A DNA stretch of 56,926 nucleotides from Cytophagia bacterium (GCA_004293645.1 REAB01000084.1:1-56926), one strand, 5' to 3'; shown: positions 26,101 through 34,623, numbered from the stretch's first letter. The notes: generated by a model from the letters alone, not told the origin. Numbers and translations are program-made.

Positions 26101-26691
26101 TTATTTGCGTTCAAAAACTACTTTGGATAGCCCCCGATTGAGTCCTTTCCAAATCATTTGTTTTCCTTCAAACGACAGCAGAAAATTATCCGTAAAACCA
26201 AGTTTATTGATGTAGTCTAAGTCCTTGTTTTGCGGCCAAATCGACGGGTTACCCTGAGGGCGAACCTCGGCTAAAAAACCCACCATCGGTCCTTGATTTT
26301 TAAAAATCTTTTCGGGCATGGCCTGCAACGGTAGTTCCACGTCAAACTCCTGATTTTTATACACAAACGACAGCCAGCAATTTCGATACTTCTCCATTTT
26401 AGGTGTGCTTGGGTAAGTAACGCGTAGGAAACGAATTTCGGCCAAGTCGGTCAAAACCGTGTCTTTGGAGATACCAATTTCTCGGAAAGTACCGTTGTTT
26501 GGAAATACTTTAACTTCAACCCGTTTTATTTTCCAAGTAGATTTTTGCAGGTTGTCAATCACGGTATCTACGATGGCAATAGAGCGCTGGTTTTTTTCTT
26601 CTTCCGACAAAAGTTTCAGAACCACATTTTTTTCTTGGCAACTAACTACCAAAAGCACCAAAACGAATACCAAAAATTTCAAGTTTTTCAT
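26101..26691 (-). CDS. Small exported lipoprotein of unknown function
   Basis: 196 residues. MKNLKFLVFVLVLLVVSCQE is a lipoprotein signal peptide with lipobox VVSC. The remainder is a compact alpha/beta-looking protein (IRFLRVTYPSTPKMEKYRNC, WLSFVYKNQEFDVELPLQAM) with no recognised domain. It is convergent with the Uma2 gene, only 25 bp apart. Both codon use and the clear signal peptide support a real gene. Confidence 0.7.
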   Translation of the reverse strand: MKNLKFLVFVLVLLVVSCQEKNVVLKLLSEEEKNQRSIAIVDTVIDNLQKSTWKIKRVEVKVFPNNGTFREIGISKDTVLTDLAEIRFLRVTYPSTPKMEKYRNCWLSFVYKNQEFDVELPLQAMPEKIFKNQGPMVGFLAEVRPQGNPSIWPQNKDLDYINKLGFTDNFLLSFEGKQMIWKGLNRGLSKVVFERK

Positions 26692-26808
26692 AATTGCTGT
26701 TTTTTAGATTGTGAAATATTACTTTTACCACTATATCGCTACTGCTCTTTAAGTCCCGTATTTGTCTCATTATCAATATCTTGCATATTTTTTAAAATGG
26801 GTACAGGT

Positions 26809-27106
26809 TTATATTACAAATATATGCAAACAATTATAAAATTTCACCAACTGCCCCCTAAAAACCAGGGCTTTAGGTTCTTTTTGTCGGCGCACGGGCA
26901 AGCCTATTTCGCTCAAAATTGGCCAACCAGCCGCTTGCATTTTTTTGCTCCAAGCCAGCGGCGTTTTTGCCGTAGAAAGCTCGCCTTGTTCCAAAATTTG
27001 ATAGCCCAAGCCATCGGTATAAAAACGAATACGTTGCGCCCATGTAGTTGGTAATTACCGAAATAGCTTTCAAATCTTCCACAATAGGCACTTTTGTAGA
27101 AGTCAT
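26809..27106 (-). pseudogene. Probable decayed gene with one frameshift
   Basis: From the ATG at 27106 the frame reads MTSTKVPIVEDLKAISVITN and on to YMGA. After about 27036 the protein-like signal moves to another frame, QRIRFYTDGLGYQILEQGEL, and continues to a stop at 26809. Joined, it would be a protein of about 99 residues. The product is not recognised. The 617-bp gap between flanking genes otherwise holds only AT-rich sequence and simple repeats. The call rests on the complementary open frames and is uncertain. Confidence 0.35.
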
Positions 27107-27235
27107 ATTTTTTTTGTTTAAGGTATTGCAAATTATTTCTTATAAAGATTAGACAAAGTGTTGTACTTTATATTTCTAAATGTAAAATTGCAGAATGAAA
27201 ATTTTGTAAAACCAACAATTTGACAATGAAATAGC

Positions 27236-27300
27236 ATCGTTTATTCAATCACCCAATCATTCAATTACTCAATCACCCAATCATTCAATCATTCAACATC
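27236..27300. repeat. Degenerate CAATCATT/CAATCACC octamer array
   Basis: Runs of tcattcaa, tcacccaa and ttactcaa directly precede the DUF3598-like gene. This is the same repeat type as those around the four-helix-bundle gene at 29151-30055. Confidence 0.75.
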
Positions 27301-27307
27301 AAAAACT

Positions 27308-27817
27308 ATGTCGCTTCGATTATTTCCTAAACACTTGGGCGTATGGGAAGGTACTTACACTCGCATTGCCCCCGACGGCACCCTCATCGACCGTTTCAAC
27401 AGTCGGCTTACCATCAGAATGGAAGGCGAGCGCGGCTACCACCAAGTAAACGAATACACCTGGGACGACGGCCACTACGAATGCCACGATTTTGGGGTGT
27501 CGCAGTTTGACGAAAACTGGCAACTGCAATTCGACAATCCGCGTATCAAAGGCCACGCCTGGGAAACCCAAAACAGCGTAAACTTAATTTGGAGTTACAA
27601 AGACCGCCCAGGCTCCATGCTCTACGAAATGATTGACCTCATCGGCGAAAAAGAAGAGGTAAGAATTCGCACTTGGAAATGGTCGTACCACGACCAGTTT
27701 GAAGGTTTAACGATGATTCACGAAAATAAAGTAAGCAACGACCCCAACCGCAATCCCCAATTTTGGGAAGAACTACCGAGCAAAAGATTCACGGGCGAGA
27801 GCAGAAGCAATAGATAA
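27308..27817 (+). CDS. DUF3598-like (lipocalin-type) protein
   Basis: 169 residues, no signal peptide. It opens LGVWEGTYTRIAPDGTLIDR and continues SRLTIRMEGERGYHQVNEYT and DNPRIKGHAWETQNSVNLIW, the N-terminal pattern of DUF3598/lipocalin-like proteins known mainly from cyanobacteria and some Bacteroidota. The beta-strand-rich sequence suits a small ligand-binding barrel. Ligand unknown. An octamer repeat array replaces a normal leader region, and a 69-bp palindromic element separates it from leuC. Confidence 0.6.
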   Translation: MSLRLFPKHLGVWEGTYTRIAPDGTLIDRFNSRLTIRMEGERGYHQVNEYTWDDGHYECHDFGVSQFDENWQLQFDNPRIKGHAWETQNSVNLIWSYKDRPGSMLYEMIDLIGEKEEVRIRTWKWSYHDQFEGLTMIHENKVSNDPNRNPQFWEELPSKRFTGESRSNR

Positions 27818-27820
27818 AAG

Positions 27821-27889
27821 AAGCCCCCCAACCCCCGAAGGGTGCTTTAAAAAAACAAAAAAACTCCTCCTTCGGGGGTTGGGGGGCTT
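27821..27889. repeat. Complete GC-rich inverted-repeat element (21-bp perfect arms)
   Basis: The left arm 27821-27841 begins AAGCCCCCCAACCCCCGAAG and is the exact reverse complement of 27869-27889. The 27-nt centre is A-rich. It ends 7 bp before the leuC ATG. It is the best-preserved member of the family also found at 16462, 16719, 21373, 23880 and 35711. It could act as a terminator or leader structure, but the in-gene copies argue that it spreads as a repeat. Confidence 0.9.
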
Positions 27890-27896
27890 TAAAAAT

Positions 27897-29153
27897 ATGA
27901 CCATCACCGAAAAAATAATGGCCTACAACAGTGGCCGCGACAAAGTAACCCCAGGCGAATTGGTCTGGACGGACGTGTTCAGCGTAATGACGATGGACTA
28001 TTTGGGTAAAGAAACTTTTAAGATGTTCGACTCGCTCGGACGGCCAGAAGTGTTTGACAAAGACCGCGTTATTTGCGTTTCTGACCATTTGGTGCCGCCA
28101 CCTACGCCGCAGTTTGCCACTATGCTCAACGAGTGGCGCGAGGCCGTAAAAGCCCACGACATCACTTATTTTTATGACTTGGGGCGGCAGGGCATTGCCC
28201 ACCAAATTATGGTTGAACAAGGCCACGTATTGCCCGGCAAAATCAGCGTAGGCACCGACTCGCACGCCAATACCTACGGCGCAGTAGGGGCTATGGGCAA
28301 CGCTGTGGCCGTGTCTGATGCCGCCGTGGCCATGGCAACGGGCAAAAGCTGGTTTCGCGTGCCTGAGCAGGTAAAATTCTACGTAACAGGCACTTGGCAG
28401 CCTTGGGTAATGGCCAAAGATTTGAGCCTGCACATCATGGGCATGATGCGTTGGAACGGCCACCTCATCTACAAAACCCTCGAATTTGCAGGCCCCGCCA
28501 TTGACGCACTCGACATGGCTGGCCGCATGACGCTCTGCAACATGACGGTGGACTTGGGCGCGAAAAACGGCATCATCGCCCCCGACCAACGCACCATTGA
28601 TTTTCTGCGCCCCGTCCAAAAAGGCACGTGGGACATGATTGCCTCCGACCCCGACGCGCACTACGAAGCCATCTATGAAATTGACGTAACTAACTTAGGA
28701 CCAACTGTTTCGAGACCCGACAAACTCGACGACGTGGTGCCAGTAGAAACCGTAGTAGGCACGAAGTTCAACAAAGCGTTTGTGGGTACTTGTACCAACG
28801 GGCGTTTGGAAGACATTGCAATGGTGGCCAAGATATTAGAAGGCAAGCAGGTGCATCGAGATGTCAATTTTTTGCTCGTACCCGCCAGTACGCAAATCAT
28901 GAAAGATGCCATCAAAGCGGGCTATATTTCTACTTTGCTCGACGCGGGTGTGGCCGTAGATACGCCCAGTTGCTCGGCTTGCGCGGGCATACACACGGGC
29001 GTAGCAGGCGACGGCGACGTGGTGCTGAGCGCAGGAAACCGCAACATGAAAGGCCGAATGGGCAGCAAAAACGCAGCCATTTACCTCACCAGCCCCGCCG
29101 TAGTAGCCGCATCGGCCCTCAAAGGCGAAATTGTGGACCCGAGGAAATTTTGA
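27897..29153 (+). CDS. leuC: 3-isopropylmalate dehydratase, large subunit (archaeal/short type)
   Basis: 418 residues, the length of the short LeuC/homoaconitase class. It isomerises 2- to 3-isopropylmalate in leucine synthesis, together with the small subunit encoded at 30062. The [4Fe-4S] ligands are C299 (GTCTNGR) and C359/C362 (PSCSACAG), and GTDSHANTYGAVG is the aconitase-family signature. An in-frame TTG at 27879 lies inside the palindromic repeat, so the ATG at 27897 (MTITEKIMAYNSG) is chosen. The TGA stop is the first unit of the octamer array at 29151. The gene is separated from leuD by 908 bp of repeats and a four-helix-bundle gene. A homoaconitase-like role cannot be excluded. Confidence 0.9.
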   Translation: MTITEKIMAYNSGRDKVTPGELVWTDVFSVMTMDYLGKETFKMFDSLGRPEVFDKDRVICVSDHLVPPPTPQFATMLNEWREAVKAHDITYFYDLGRQGIAHQIMVEQGHVLPGKISVGTDSHANTYGAVGAMGNAVAVSDAAVAMATGKSWFRVPEQVKFYVTGTWQPWVMAKDLSLHIMGMMRWNGHLIYKTLEFAGPAIDALDMAGRMTLCNMTVDLGAKNGIIAPDQRTIDFLRPVQKGTWDMIASDPDAHYEAIYEIDVTNLGPTVSRPDKLDDVVPVETVVGTKFNKAFVGTCTNGRLEDIAMVAKILEGKQVHRDVNFLLVPASTQIMKDAIKAGYISTLLDAGVAVDTPSCSACAGIHTGVAGDGDVVLSAGNRNMKGRMGSKNAAIYLTSPAVVAASALKGEIVDPRKF

Positions 29154-29233
29154 ATGATTGAATGATTGAATGATTGAATGATTGAATGATTGAATGATTG
29201 AATGATTGAATGATTGAATGATTGAATGATTGA
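29151..29233. repeat. TGAATGAT octamer tandem array
   Basis: About 10.4 perfect copies of tgaatgat; the first three bases are the leuC stop codon. The unit is not a multiple of three, so it can expand only because it lies outside the frame. Confidence 0.95.
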
Positions 29234-29236
29234 AAC

Positions 29237-29252
29237 CGAGGCCACCCGTGTG
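29237..29252 (-). repeat. Probable diverged copy of the 16-bp GC-rich unit
   Basis: On the minus strand this reads CACACGGGTGGCCTCG, differing from CGCACGGGCGGCCCCG by three transitions. It lies at the edge of the octamer array. Confidence 0.5.
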
Positions 29253-29489
29253 GAATGAATGAATAAGAATAAATCAACTTAATCTGGTTCACAAACCATT
29301 ACTACTTTTCCAAGGCCTAAACTAAATAATCATGTCTCAAAGTATAGACCTAAACATAAAATAATCGTAAAACTCATTTGAGAATAGGCTTATTTAGCCC
29401 AATTTGGTCTTTTTAAAGTCCATTTTATGCAATTTTATCTGCTCTTAGGAATGAGGTATATACTTTGAAACGTAACCAACTAAATAATC
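29253..29489. other. AT-rich spacer between the two repeat arrays
   Basis: No gene seen. ctaaataatca occurs at 29321-29331 and 29480-29490, and tcaaagtata (near 29337) has its inverse tatactttga near 29459, so a short AT-rich insertion of about 150 bp bounded by an 11-bp direct repeat is possible. Confidence 0.35.
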
Positions 29490-29654
<165 letters not shown>

Positions 29655-29672
29655 GAAGATTTTGTTAAGGAA

Positions 29673-30005
29673 ATGTTGCTCAAAACCAAGCACCTTACTT
29701 TACGGAGTCTTAAAGTATTTCAATCGTTACCCAAAACAGAAGAAGCCAAAATCATAGGCAAACAATTTCTTCGTTCGGCTACCTCCGTGGGAGCCAATTA
29801 CCGTGCTGTTTGCAGAGCCAGAAGCAAAGCAGAATATTTTGCCAAACTGAGTATTACCATCGAAGAAACTGATGAAACGATGTTTTGGATAGAAATTTTG
29901 ATAGAATCTGGCATATTATCGCAAGAAAAATTGGGCAAACTGTACGAAGATTATGAATCCATCATTAAAATCTTGGCCACCGCCAGAAAAAACACCCAAA
30001 GATAA
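29673..30005 (+). CDS. Four-helix-bundle protein (23S rRNA intervening-sequence/S23 type)
   Basis: 110 residues. The family signature is clear: LRSLKVFQSLPKTEEAKIIG, then QFLRSATSVGANYRAVCRA, then FAKLSITIEETDETMFWIEI, ending in YEDYESIIKILATARKN. Members form a pentameric four-helix bundle. They were first seen inside 23S rRNA intervening sequences, but in Bacteroidota they are mostly dispersed at repeat-rich sites; function unknown. Here the gene splits leuC from leuD and is bounded by simple-repeat arrays on both sides (29490-29654 and 30007-30055), which suggests it moved into a former leuCD operon. Confidence 0.88.
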   Translation: MLLKTKHLTLRSLKVFQSLPKTEEAKIIGKQFLRSATSVGANYRAVCRARSKAEYFAKLSITIEETDETMFWIEILIESGILSQEKLGKLYEDYESIIKILATARKNTQR

Positions 30006-30006
30006 C

Positions 30007-30055
30007 CCCACCCAATCATTCAACCACCCAATCATCCAATCATTCATTCATTAAC
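30007..30055. repeat. Degenerate CAATCATT array after the four-helix-bundle gene
   Basis: caatcattcaaccacccaat, then catccaatcattcattcatt, ending just before the leuD ATG. It is the same repeat type as upstream of the four-helix-bundle gene. Confidence 0.8.
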
Positions 30056-30061
30056 TAAAAA

Positions 30062-30595
30062 ATGATTATAAAAGGAAAAGCCTGGACATCAAGAGAGTAC
30101 ATCATGTCGTTTGACATGGTAGTACAACGATTTTGGACATCACCCATCGACAAAACCGAAAACGCCAAATTTATCATGGCGGGCGTTGATGCCAAATACG
30201 ACCGAGAGAACGCCTTCAAAGACGAAGGCTACACGTTTATTGTGGCGGCTCACAATTTTGCGGGTGGCGGCAAAAGCATCGAACACTGCGTAACGGGGCT
30301 CATGGGCGCGGGCATTCAGACCGTTTTTGCCGATTCGTTCGCACGCTTGCAGTTTCGCAATGCCATCAACTACGGCTTGCCCTTTGTTACGGCCAAAAAT
30401 GTAATTGACATGGTAGAAACGGGCGACGAACTCGAATACAATCTCGAAACCTGCGAACTCAAAAACCTCACCAACGGCCAAAGTATGATGACCGCGCCCG
30501 TCGCTCCGTTTGTGGCCGAAGTAGCCAAAGCAGGCGGTTTGATGGACTTTATTCGTCAAAAAATAAAAGATGGCACAGTGGGCGAATTGCGTTAG
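30062..30595 (+). CDS. leuD: 3-isopropylmalate dehydratase, small subunit
   Basis: 177 residues, the short LeuD type that pairs with the short LeuC. It forms the swivel domain of the isomerase. The aconitase small-subunit pattern is present: GYTFIVAAHNFAGGGKSIEH in place of the usual GxNFGxGSSREH, and FADSFARLQFRNAINYGLPF. The variant AGGGKSIEH motif is unusual for LeuD: GSSREH, whose Ser/Arg contact substrate, reads GGKSIEH. Combined with the variant partner, this leaves open another hydro-lyase substrate. It follows leuC after the inserted four-helix-bundle gene and arrays. Confidence 0.82.
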   Translation: MIIKGKAWTSREYIMSFDMVVQRFWTSPIDKTENAKFIMAGVDAKYDRENAFKDEGYTFIVAAHNFAGGGKSIEHCVTGLMGAGIQTVFADSFARLQFRNAINYGLPFVTAKNVIDMVETGDELEYNLETCELKNLTNGQSMMTAPVAPFVAEVAKAGGLMDFIRQKIKDGTVGELR

Positions 30596-30645
30596 AAGCT
30601 GTTTTGTAAATAGTCTTCTGATGTAAGTGGGTGGACATATTTAGG

Positions 30646-30690
30646 CGGTTCGCCGCTGCGACGGTTCGCCGCTGCGACGGTTGGCCGCCG
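30646..30690. repeat. CGGTTCGCCGCTGCGA 16-bp tandem repeat
   Basis: Two perfect copies (30646-30661 and 30662-30677) and a partial third (cggttggccgccg), downstream of leuD. Confidence 0.8.
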
Positions 30691-30747
30691 CCATAATATT
30701 ATTTATTTTCATAAAATGCTGTTCATTAGCGCTTTATACTTCTGTGA

Positions 30748-30806
30748 ACCATTGACTGTGGACCATGGACCATGGACTATTGACCATGGACTGTGGACCA
30801 TGGACT
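30748..30806. repeat. GACCATG/GACTATT heptamer array upstream of the BNR protein gene
   Basis: Degenerate units gaccatg, gactatt and gactgtg. The array produces a false in-frame extension (MDHGLLTMDCGPW) of the following gene. Same heptamer type as inside alaS (16281-16310). Confidence 0.85.
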
Positions 30807-30836
30807 ACTCACTACTTACTTAAAACTCATAAGGCA

Positions 30837-33776
30837 ATGATACCTCGTTTTCTCTCCCCGCTGTTTTTACTACTCACAGTCAGTAGTTTTGCCCAAACCT
30901 TCGATGCCATGAAGTGGCGCATGATTGGCCCGCATCGCGGCGGTCGTACCGTAGGCGCGGTGGGAGTGCCGCAGCAGCCCAACGTGTTTTATATCGGCGT
31001 AAACAATGGCGGTGCGTGGAAAACCACCGACTATGGCCGCACCTGGAAACCCATTTTCGACGACCAACCCACTGGCTCGGTGGGCGACATTGCCGTGGCT
31101 CCTTCCAATCCTGAGGTGCTTTATGTAGCCAGCGGCGAGGGCATTCAACGCCCCGACTTGTCTATTGGCGATGGGGTGTATAAATCAACCGACGGCGGCA
31201 AAACTTGGACAAACACGGGCCTGCGCGACGGACAGCAAATAGGCGGCATCTCCATTGACCCCACCAACGAAAACCGCGTTTTTGTGGCCGTTTTGGGGCA
31301 TCCCTACGGTCCCAACGAAGAGCGCGGCGTGTATAAAACCGAAAACGGTGGTAAAACTTGGGAGAAAATTTTGTACAAAAATGAAAACACGGGCGCAGTA
31401 CAAGTCATGCTCGACCCCAAAGACCCCAACACAGTCTATGCCGTACTTTGGGCAGCGCGCCAAGGCCCTTGGGAAAATGGTGCGTGGCAAGGCCCCGAAA
31501 GCGGCCTTTATAAATCAACCGATGGGGGGAGCGTTTGGAAAAAACTCAGCCAAGGCTTGCCCACTTTTGAACAAGGCTTGGGGAGAATTGGGCTTGGAAT
31601 AGCTCCTTCCGACCCCAATCGGCTTTATGCCACGGTGGATGCAGGCCAAAATGGTGGTATTTATCGTTCCGACGACGCGGGTGCTTCTTGGTACCGCACC
31701 AATCCCGACGAGCGACTCTGGGGCCGCGGAAGCGATTTTGCCGAAATAAAAGTAGATCCTAAAAATGCCGATGTGGTGTATTCGGCCAATGTTGTTACTT
31801 GGAAATCGGTAGATGGCGGCAAAAACTGGACGGCTTTTCGGGGCGCACCAGGTGGCGACGATTACCACCGCATTTGGATCAACCCCGACAACCCCAAAAT
31901 TATCCTCATCGCTGCCGACCAAGGAGCCATCATTACCGTCAACGGCGGAGAGACTTTTAGTTCGTGGTACAACCAACCCACTGCCCAGTTTTACCACGTC
32001 ATTACCGACAACGCTTTTCCCTACAACGTCTATGGCGGGCAGCAAGAAAGCGGCTCGGTGGGCATCAGCTCCCGTGGCAACGACGGCCAAATCACTTTCC
32101 GCGAGTGGCATCCCGTGGGCGTAGAGGAGTACGGCTACGTAGCACCCGACCCGCTCGACCCAAACATTATTTACGGGGGCAAAATCACCAAATTCGACAA
32201 ACGCACGGGCCAAAGCCAGAACATTGCCCCCGAAGCCGTGCGCTCGGGCAAATACCGTTTTGTGCGTACAGTGCCCGTTTTGTTTTCGCCAGTTGATAAA
32301 AAAACGCTGTTTTTTGCGGGAAATGTATTGTTCAAAACCCAAAATGGCGGCAACTCTTGGCAGGTAATTAGCCCCGACCTCACCCGCGACACCTACGACG
32401 ACATTCCGAGTAGTGTGGGCGTTTATACCAACAACGACATGAAAACCATGCCGCGCCGAGGCGTGATTTATACCGTAGCGCCCTCGCACAAAGACATCAA
32501 TACCATTTGGGCTGGCACCGACGACGGCCTGATGCACATTACCCGCAACGGCGGCAAAACCTGGGCCAATATCACCCCGTCCGCCATCACCACTTGGAGC
32601 AAGGTATCGCTGATGGAAGCAGGGCATTTCGACAACAACACCTGCTACGCGGCCATCAACCGCATTCGGTGCGACGATGCGCGTCCGCACATTTATCGTA
32701 CCCGCGATGGCGGCAAAACTTGGGTCGAAATTGTGAAAGGATTGCCCAAAAACGAACCCATCAACGCCGTGCGCGAAGACCCCGTGCGCAAAGGATTGCT
32801 CTTTGCAGGTTCAGAAGAAGCCATTTATGTGTCTTTCGACGATGGCGACAATTGGCAATCGTTGCGCCTCAATATGCCCGCCACATCGGTGCGCGACTTG
32901 GTGATCAAAGATGATGACCTCGTGGCAGGTACGCACGGACGAGGCTTCTGGATTTTGGATGATATTTCGCCTTTGCGCCAGGTGCCAGCCGCTGGTAGTG
33001 CGGTAGTGTTGTACAAACCCCAATTGGCCTACCGTGTGCGCTGGAACCTCAACACCGACACGCCCCTGCCCCAAGAAGAACCCGCAGGCCAAAACCCTCC
33101 CGACGGCGCTATCATCAACTATTTTTTGAAAGAGAAAGCCAACGGTGAAGTAACCCTCGAAATTCTGAATGCCGCAGGAACCGTAGTGCGCAAGTATTCG
33201 AGCAACGACACGCCCTACCAACTGCCCGAATCGAACACGCCGCCGTATTGGGTGCGGCCGCAGCACATCTTATCGGGCAATGCGGGCGCGCATCGCTTCT
33301 TGTGGGACATGCACTACACACCGCTCGATTTGCCCGTGCAGTTTCCCATCTCGGCTACTTACCTCAGCACCGCCCCCGACCCCACCTCGCCCTGGGCAAT
33401 GCCTGCCACCTATACCGTAAGGCTTACCGTAAATGGCCAAACCCAATCGCAACCTTTGACCCTCAAAATGGACCCTCGCATCAAAACCACGCCCGTACAG
33501 CTCCAGCAAATCCACGATTTGGCGGTGGTGTGTTATGAAGGCAGAAAAAAGGCACTCGAAGCCATAAAGAAAAGTGAAGAAATGCGCAAAGTAGCCCGCT
33601 ACAACGAAGAAGGACTCAAAAATGTGTTGGCCCAAGAAGCTGCTCTCAAAAAAGTGAGCGGAGAGTTTGCCACGTTGCACAATATCCTCCACGAAACCGA
33701 CATGCCCGCCACCACCCAAACCATCGCAGCAGTGCAAGCGGTACAGAAGAAATTGGGGGAATTGGTGAAGAAATAG
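30837..33776 (+). CDS. Exported VPS10/BNR-repeat beta-propeller protein
   Basis: 979 residues from the ATG at 30837, where a signal peptide begins (MIPRFLSPLFLLLTVSSFAQ); the ATG at 30765 lies in a repeat array and is rejected. The N-terminal two thirds has many sortilin/BNR motifs of the S-x-D-x-G-x-T-W type: KTTDYGRTWKPI, KSTDGGKTWTN, KTENGGKTWEK, KSTDGGSVWKK, RSDDAGASWYR, KSVDGGKNWTAF and RTRDGGKTWVE. A GTHGRGFWILDD strand closes the propeller. The C-terminal 250 residues hold a beta domain and a helical end (EALKAIKKSEEMRK). Such proteins are often annotated as glycosyl hydrolases, but no catalytic residues can be assigned. Probably a periplasmic or surface protein. Confidence 0.85.
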   Translation: MIPRFLSPLFLLLTVSSFAQTFDAMKWRMIGPHRGGRTVGAVGVPQQPNVFYIGVNNGGAWKTTDYGRTWKPIFDDQPTGSVGDIAVAPSNPEVLYVASGEGIQRPDLSIGDGVYKSTDGGKTWTNTGLRDGQQIGGISIDPTNENRVFVAVLGHPYGPNEERGVYKTENGGKTWEKILYKNENTGAVQVMLDPKDPNTVYAVLWAARQGPWENGAWQGPESGLYKSTDGGSVWKKLSQGLPTFEQGLGRIGLGIAPSDPNRLYATVDAGQNGGIYRSDDAGASWYRTNPDERLWGRGSDFAEIKVDPKNADVVYSANVVTWKSVDGGKNWTAFRGAPGGDDYHRIWINPDNPKIILIAADQGAIITVNGGETFSSWYNQPTAQFYHVITDNAFPYNVYGGQQESGSVGISSRGNDGQITFREWHPVGVEEYGYVAPDPLDPNIIYGGKITKFDKRTGQSQNIAPEAVRSGKYRFVRTVPVLFSPVDKKTLFFAGNVLFKTQNGGNSWQVISPDLTRDTYDDIPSSVGVYTNNDMKTMPRRGVIYTVAPSHKDINTIWAGTDDGLMHITRNGGKTWANITPSAITTWSKVSLMEAGHFDNNTCYAAINRIRCDDARPHIYRTRDGGKTWVEIVKGLPKNEPINAVREDPVRKGLLFAGSEEAIYVSFDDGDNWQSLRLNMPATSVRDLVIKDDDLVAGTHGRGFWILDDISPLRQVPAAGSAVVLYKPQLAYRVRWNLNTDTPLPQEEPAGQNPPDGAIINYFLKEKANGEVTLEILNAAGTVVRKYSSNDTPYQLPESNTPPYWVRPQHILSGNAGAHRFLWDMHYTPLDLPVQFPISATYLSTAPDPTSPWAMPATYTVRLTVNGQTQSQPLTLKMDPRIKTTPVQLQQIHDLAVVCYEGRKKALEAIKKSEEMRKVARYNEEGLKNVLAQEAALKKVSGEFATLHNILHETDMPATTQTIAAVQAVQKKLGELVKK

Positions 33777-33815
33777 GTGTGTTGGAGCTATTAACAGCAG
33801 AAACCCCTACTACTT

Positions 33816-33857
33816 AGGCTTTATCTTTGCACCATCTTTTTTGAGATAGCCTTTTTA
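33816..33857 (+). terminator. Possible terminator after the BNR protein gene
   Basis: aggct-tt-atct pairs with agatagcct (33844-33852) and is followed by ttttta. The stem is short with a 2-nt bulge. The loop side contains TATCTTTG (33822-33829), which matches the -7 promoter consensus; no suitable -33 TTG or gene follows. Confidence 0.4.
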
Positions 33858-33915
33858 GGGGGATAGTGGTAAAGGTTCTAAAAAAACTTTCAAACTTTTG
33901 AAGTATAAGTCCTTG

Positions 33916-34623
33916 TTAATATGACTTACTAGCTTCTTTAATTAAATTTTCCAAGTATTCGTCATCGGCACTTTGTTCATAATCTACAAAATCAAGCAAT
34001 TTAATTTCATTTTTATCAAGTTGTCCACTTTTTATATTCTGTTTTGCATGGACATGAACTCCCGCATACTTATATAATTTATTGTTTGACTGGTTAGCCA
34101 ATACTTCTTCGGTTGTTTGAACAATTAAGGTTCCATAGTCATCTGTTAAAATATGTAAGTTTGGATTTGTCTTCCCTCCCATACTAATTATTTTACCATA
34201 TAAAAATAAATCTGAGTCTATCCAAATATTCTCACTTCGAAAATATTTGGTACTCCGATTAATTTCTAATTCACTTGTATTTTTAACTGATGTTTTAATA
34301 ACGAGATTATAATTATTTTTTATAGTCCATTCCTGTATGTTTTCTATCGCTTTTGCTTGTGTAGAATCGATAAAGTCAATTGACTTATTTTCATTAACTT
34401 GGGATAAAATAGCATTTACAGCCAAAATAGGCCCCATGATTGTTTTAATAATATTACGTACACTTCCCTCTTTTACTTCATAAGAAATAATAGGTCGCTT
34501 TTTTTTATCCGTTGGATATAATAAATTTTCAACGTTTTTGAGTAAATCTATCAAATTAGATATATCAAATTCGTTGGGATTAATGTCTTGTAATTTTACC
34601 TCTATGTATCCTAAACCATCCAT
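33916..34623 (-). CDS. AT-rich orphan protein of unknown function
   Basis: 235 residues, not recognised. The gene is visibly more AT-rich than its neighbours and uses many Asn, Lys and Ile codons, suggesting transfer. The N-terminal 60 residues (LGYIEVKLQDINPNEFDISN) are mixed alpha/beta. The middle has a helical stretch with IIKTIMGPILAVNAILSQVN, and the C-terminal half is beta-rich (IDSDLFLYGKIISMGGKTN, YGTLIVQTTEEVLANQSNNK, YAGVHVHAKQNIKSGQ) with an acidic tail. No signal peptide. It borders a 480-bp repeat-rich gap, consistent with an insertion hot spot. It could be a cargo gene of a lost element; no partner gene is seen. Confidence 0.65.
   Translation of the reverse strand: MDGLGYIEVKLQDINPNEFDISNLIDLLKNVENLLYPTDKKKRPIISYEVKEGSVRNIIKTIMGPILAVNAILSQVNENKSIDFIDSTQAKAIENIQEWTIKNNYNLVIKTSVKNTSELEINRSTKYFRSENIWIDSDLFLYGKIISMGGKTNPNLHILTDDYGTLIVQTTEEVLANQSNNKLYKYAGVHVHAKQNIKSGQLDKNEIKLLDFVDYEQSADDEYLENLIKEASKSY

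Noticed and set aside
27879..27896. TTG start of leuC
   Set aside because: It falls in the right arm of the palindromic element; the ATG at 27897 matches LeuC.
30765..30836. Upstream ATG of the BNR protein
   Set aside because: It lies in the GACCATG heptamer array; the signal peptide starts at 30837.
33822..33829. TATCTTTG as a promoter for an unseen RNA
   Set aside because: It sits in the loop side of a probable terminator, has no -33 TTG at proper spacing and no gene follows on that strand for 5 kb.
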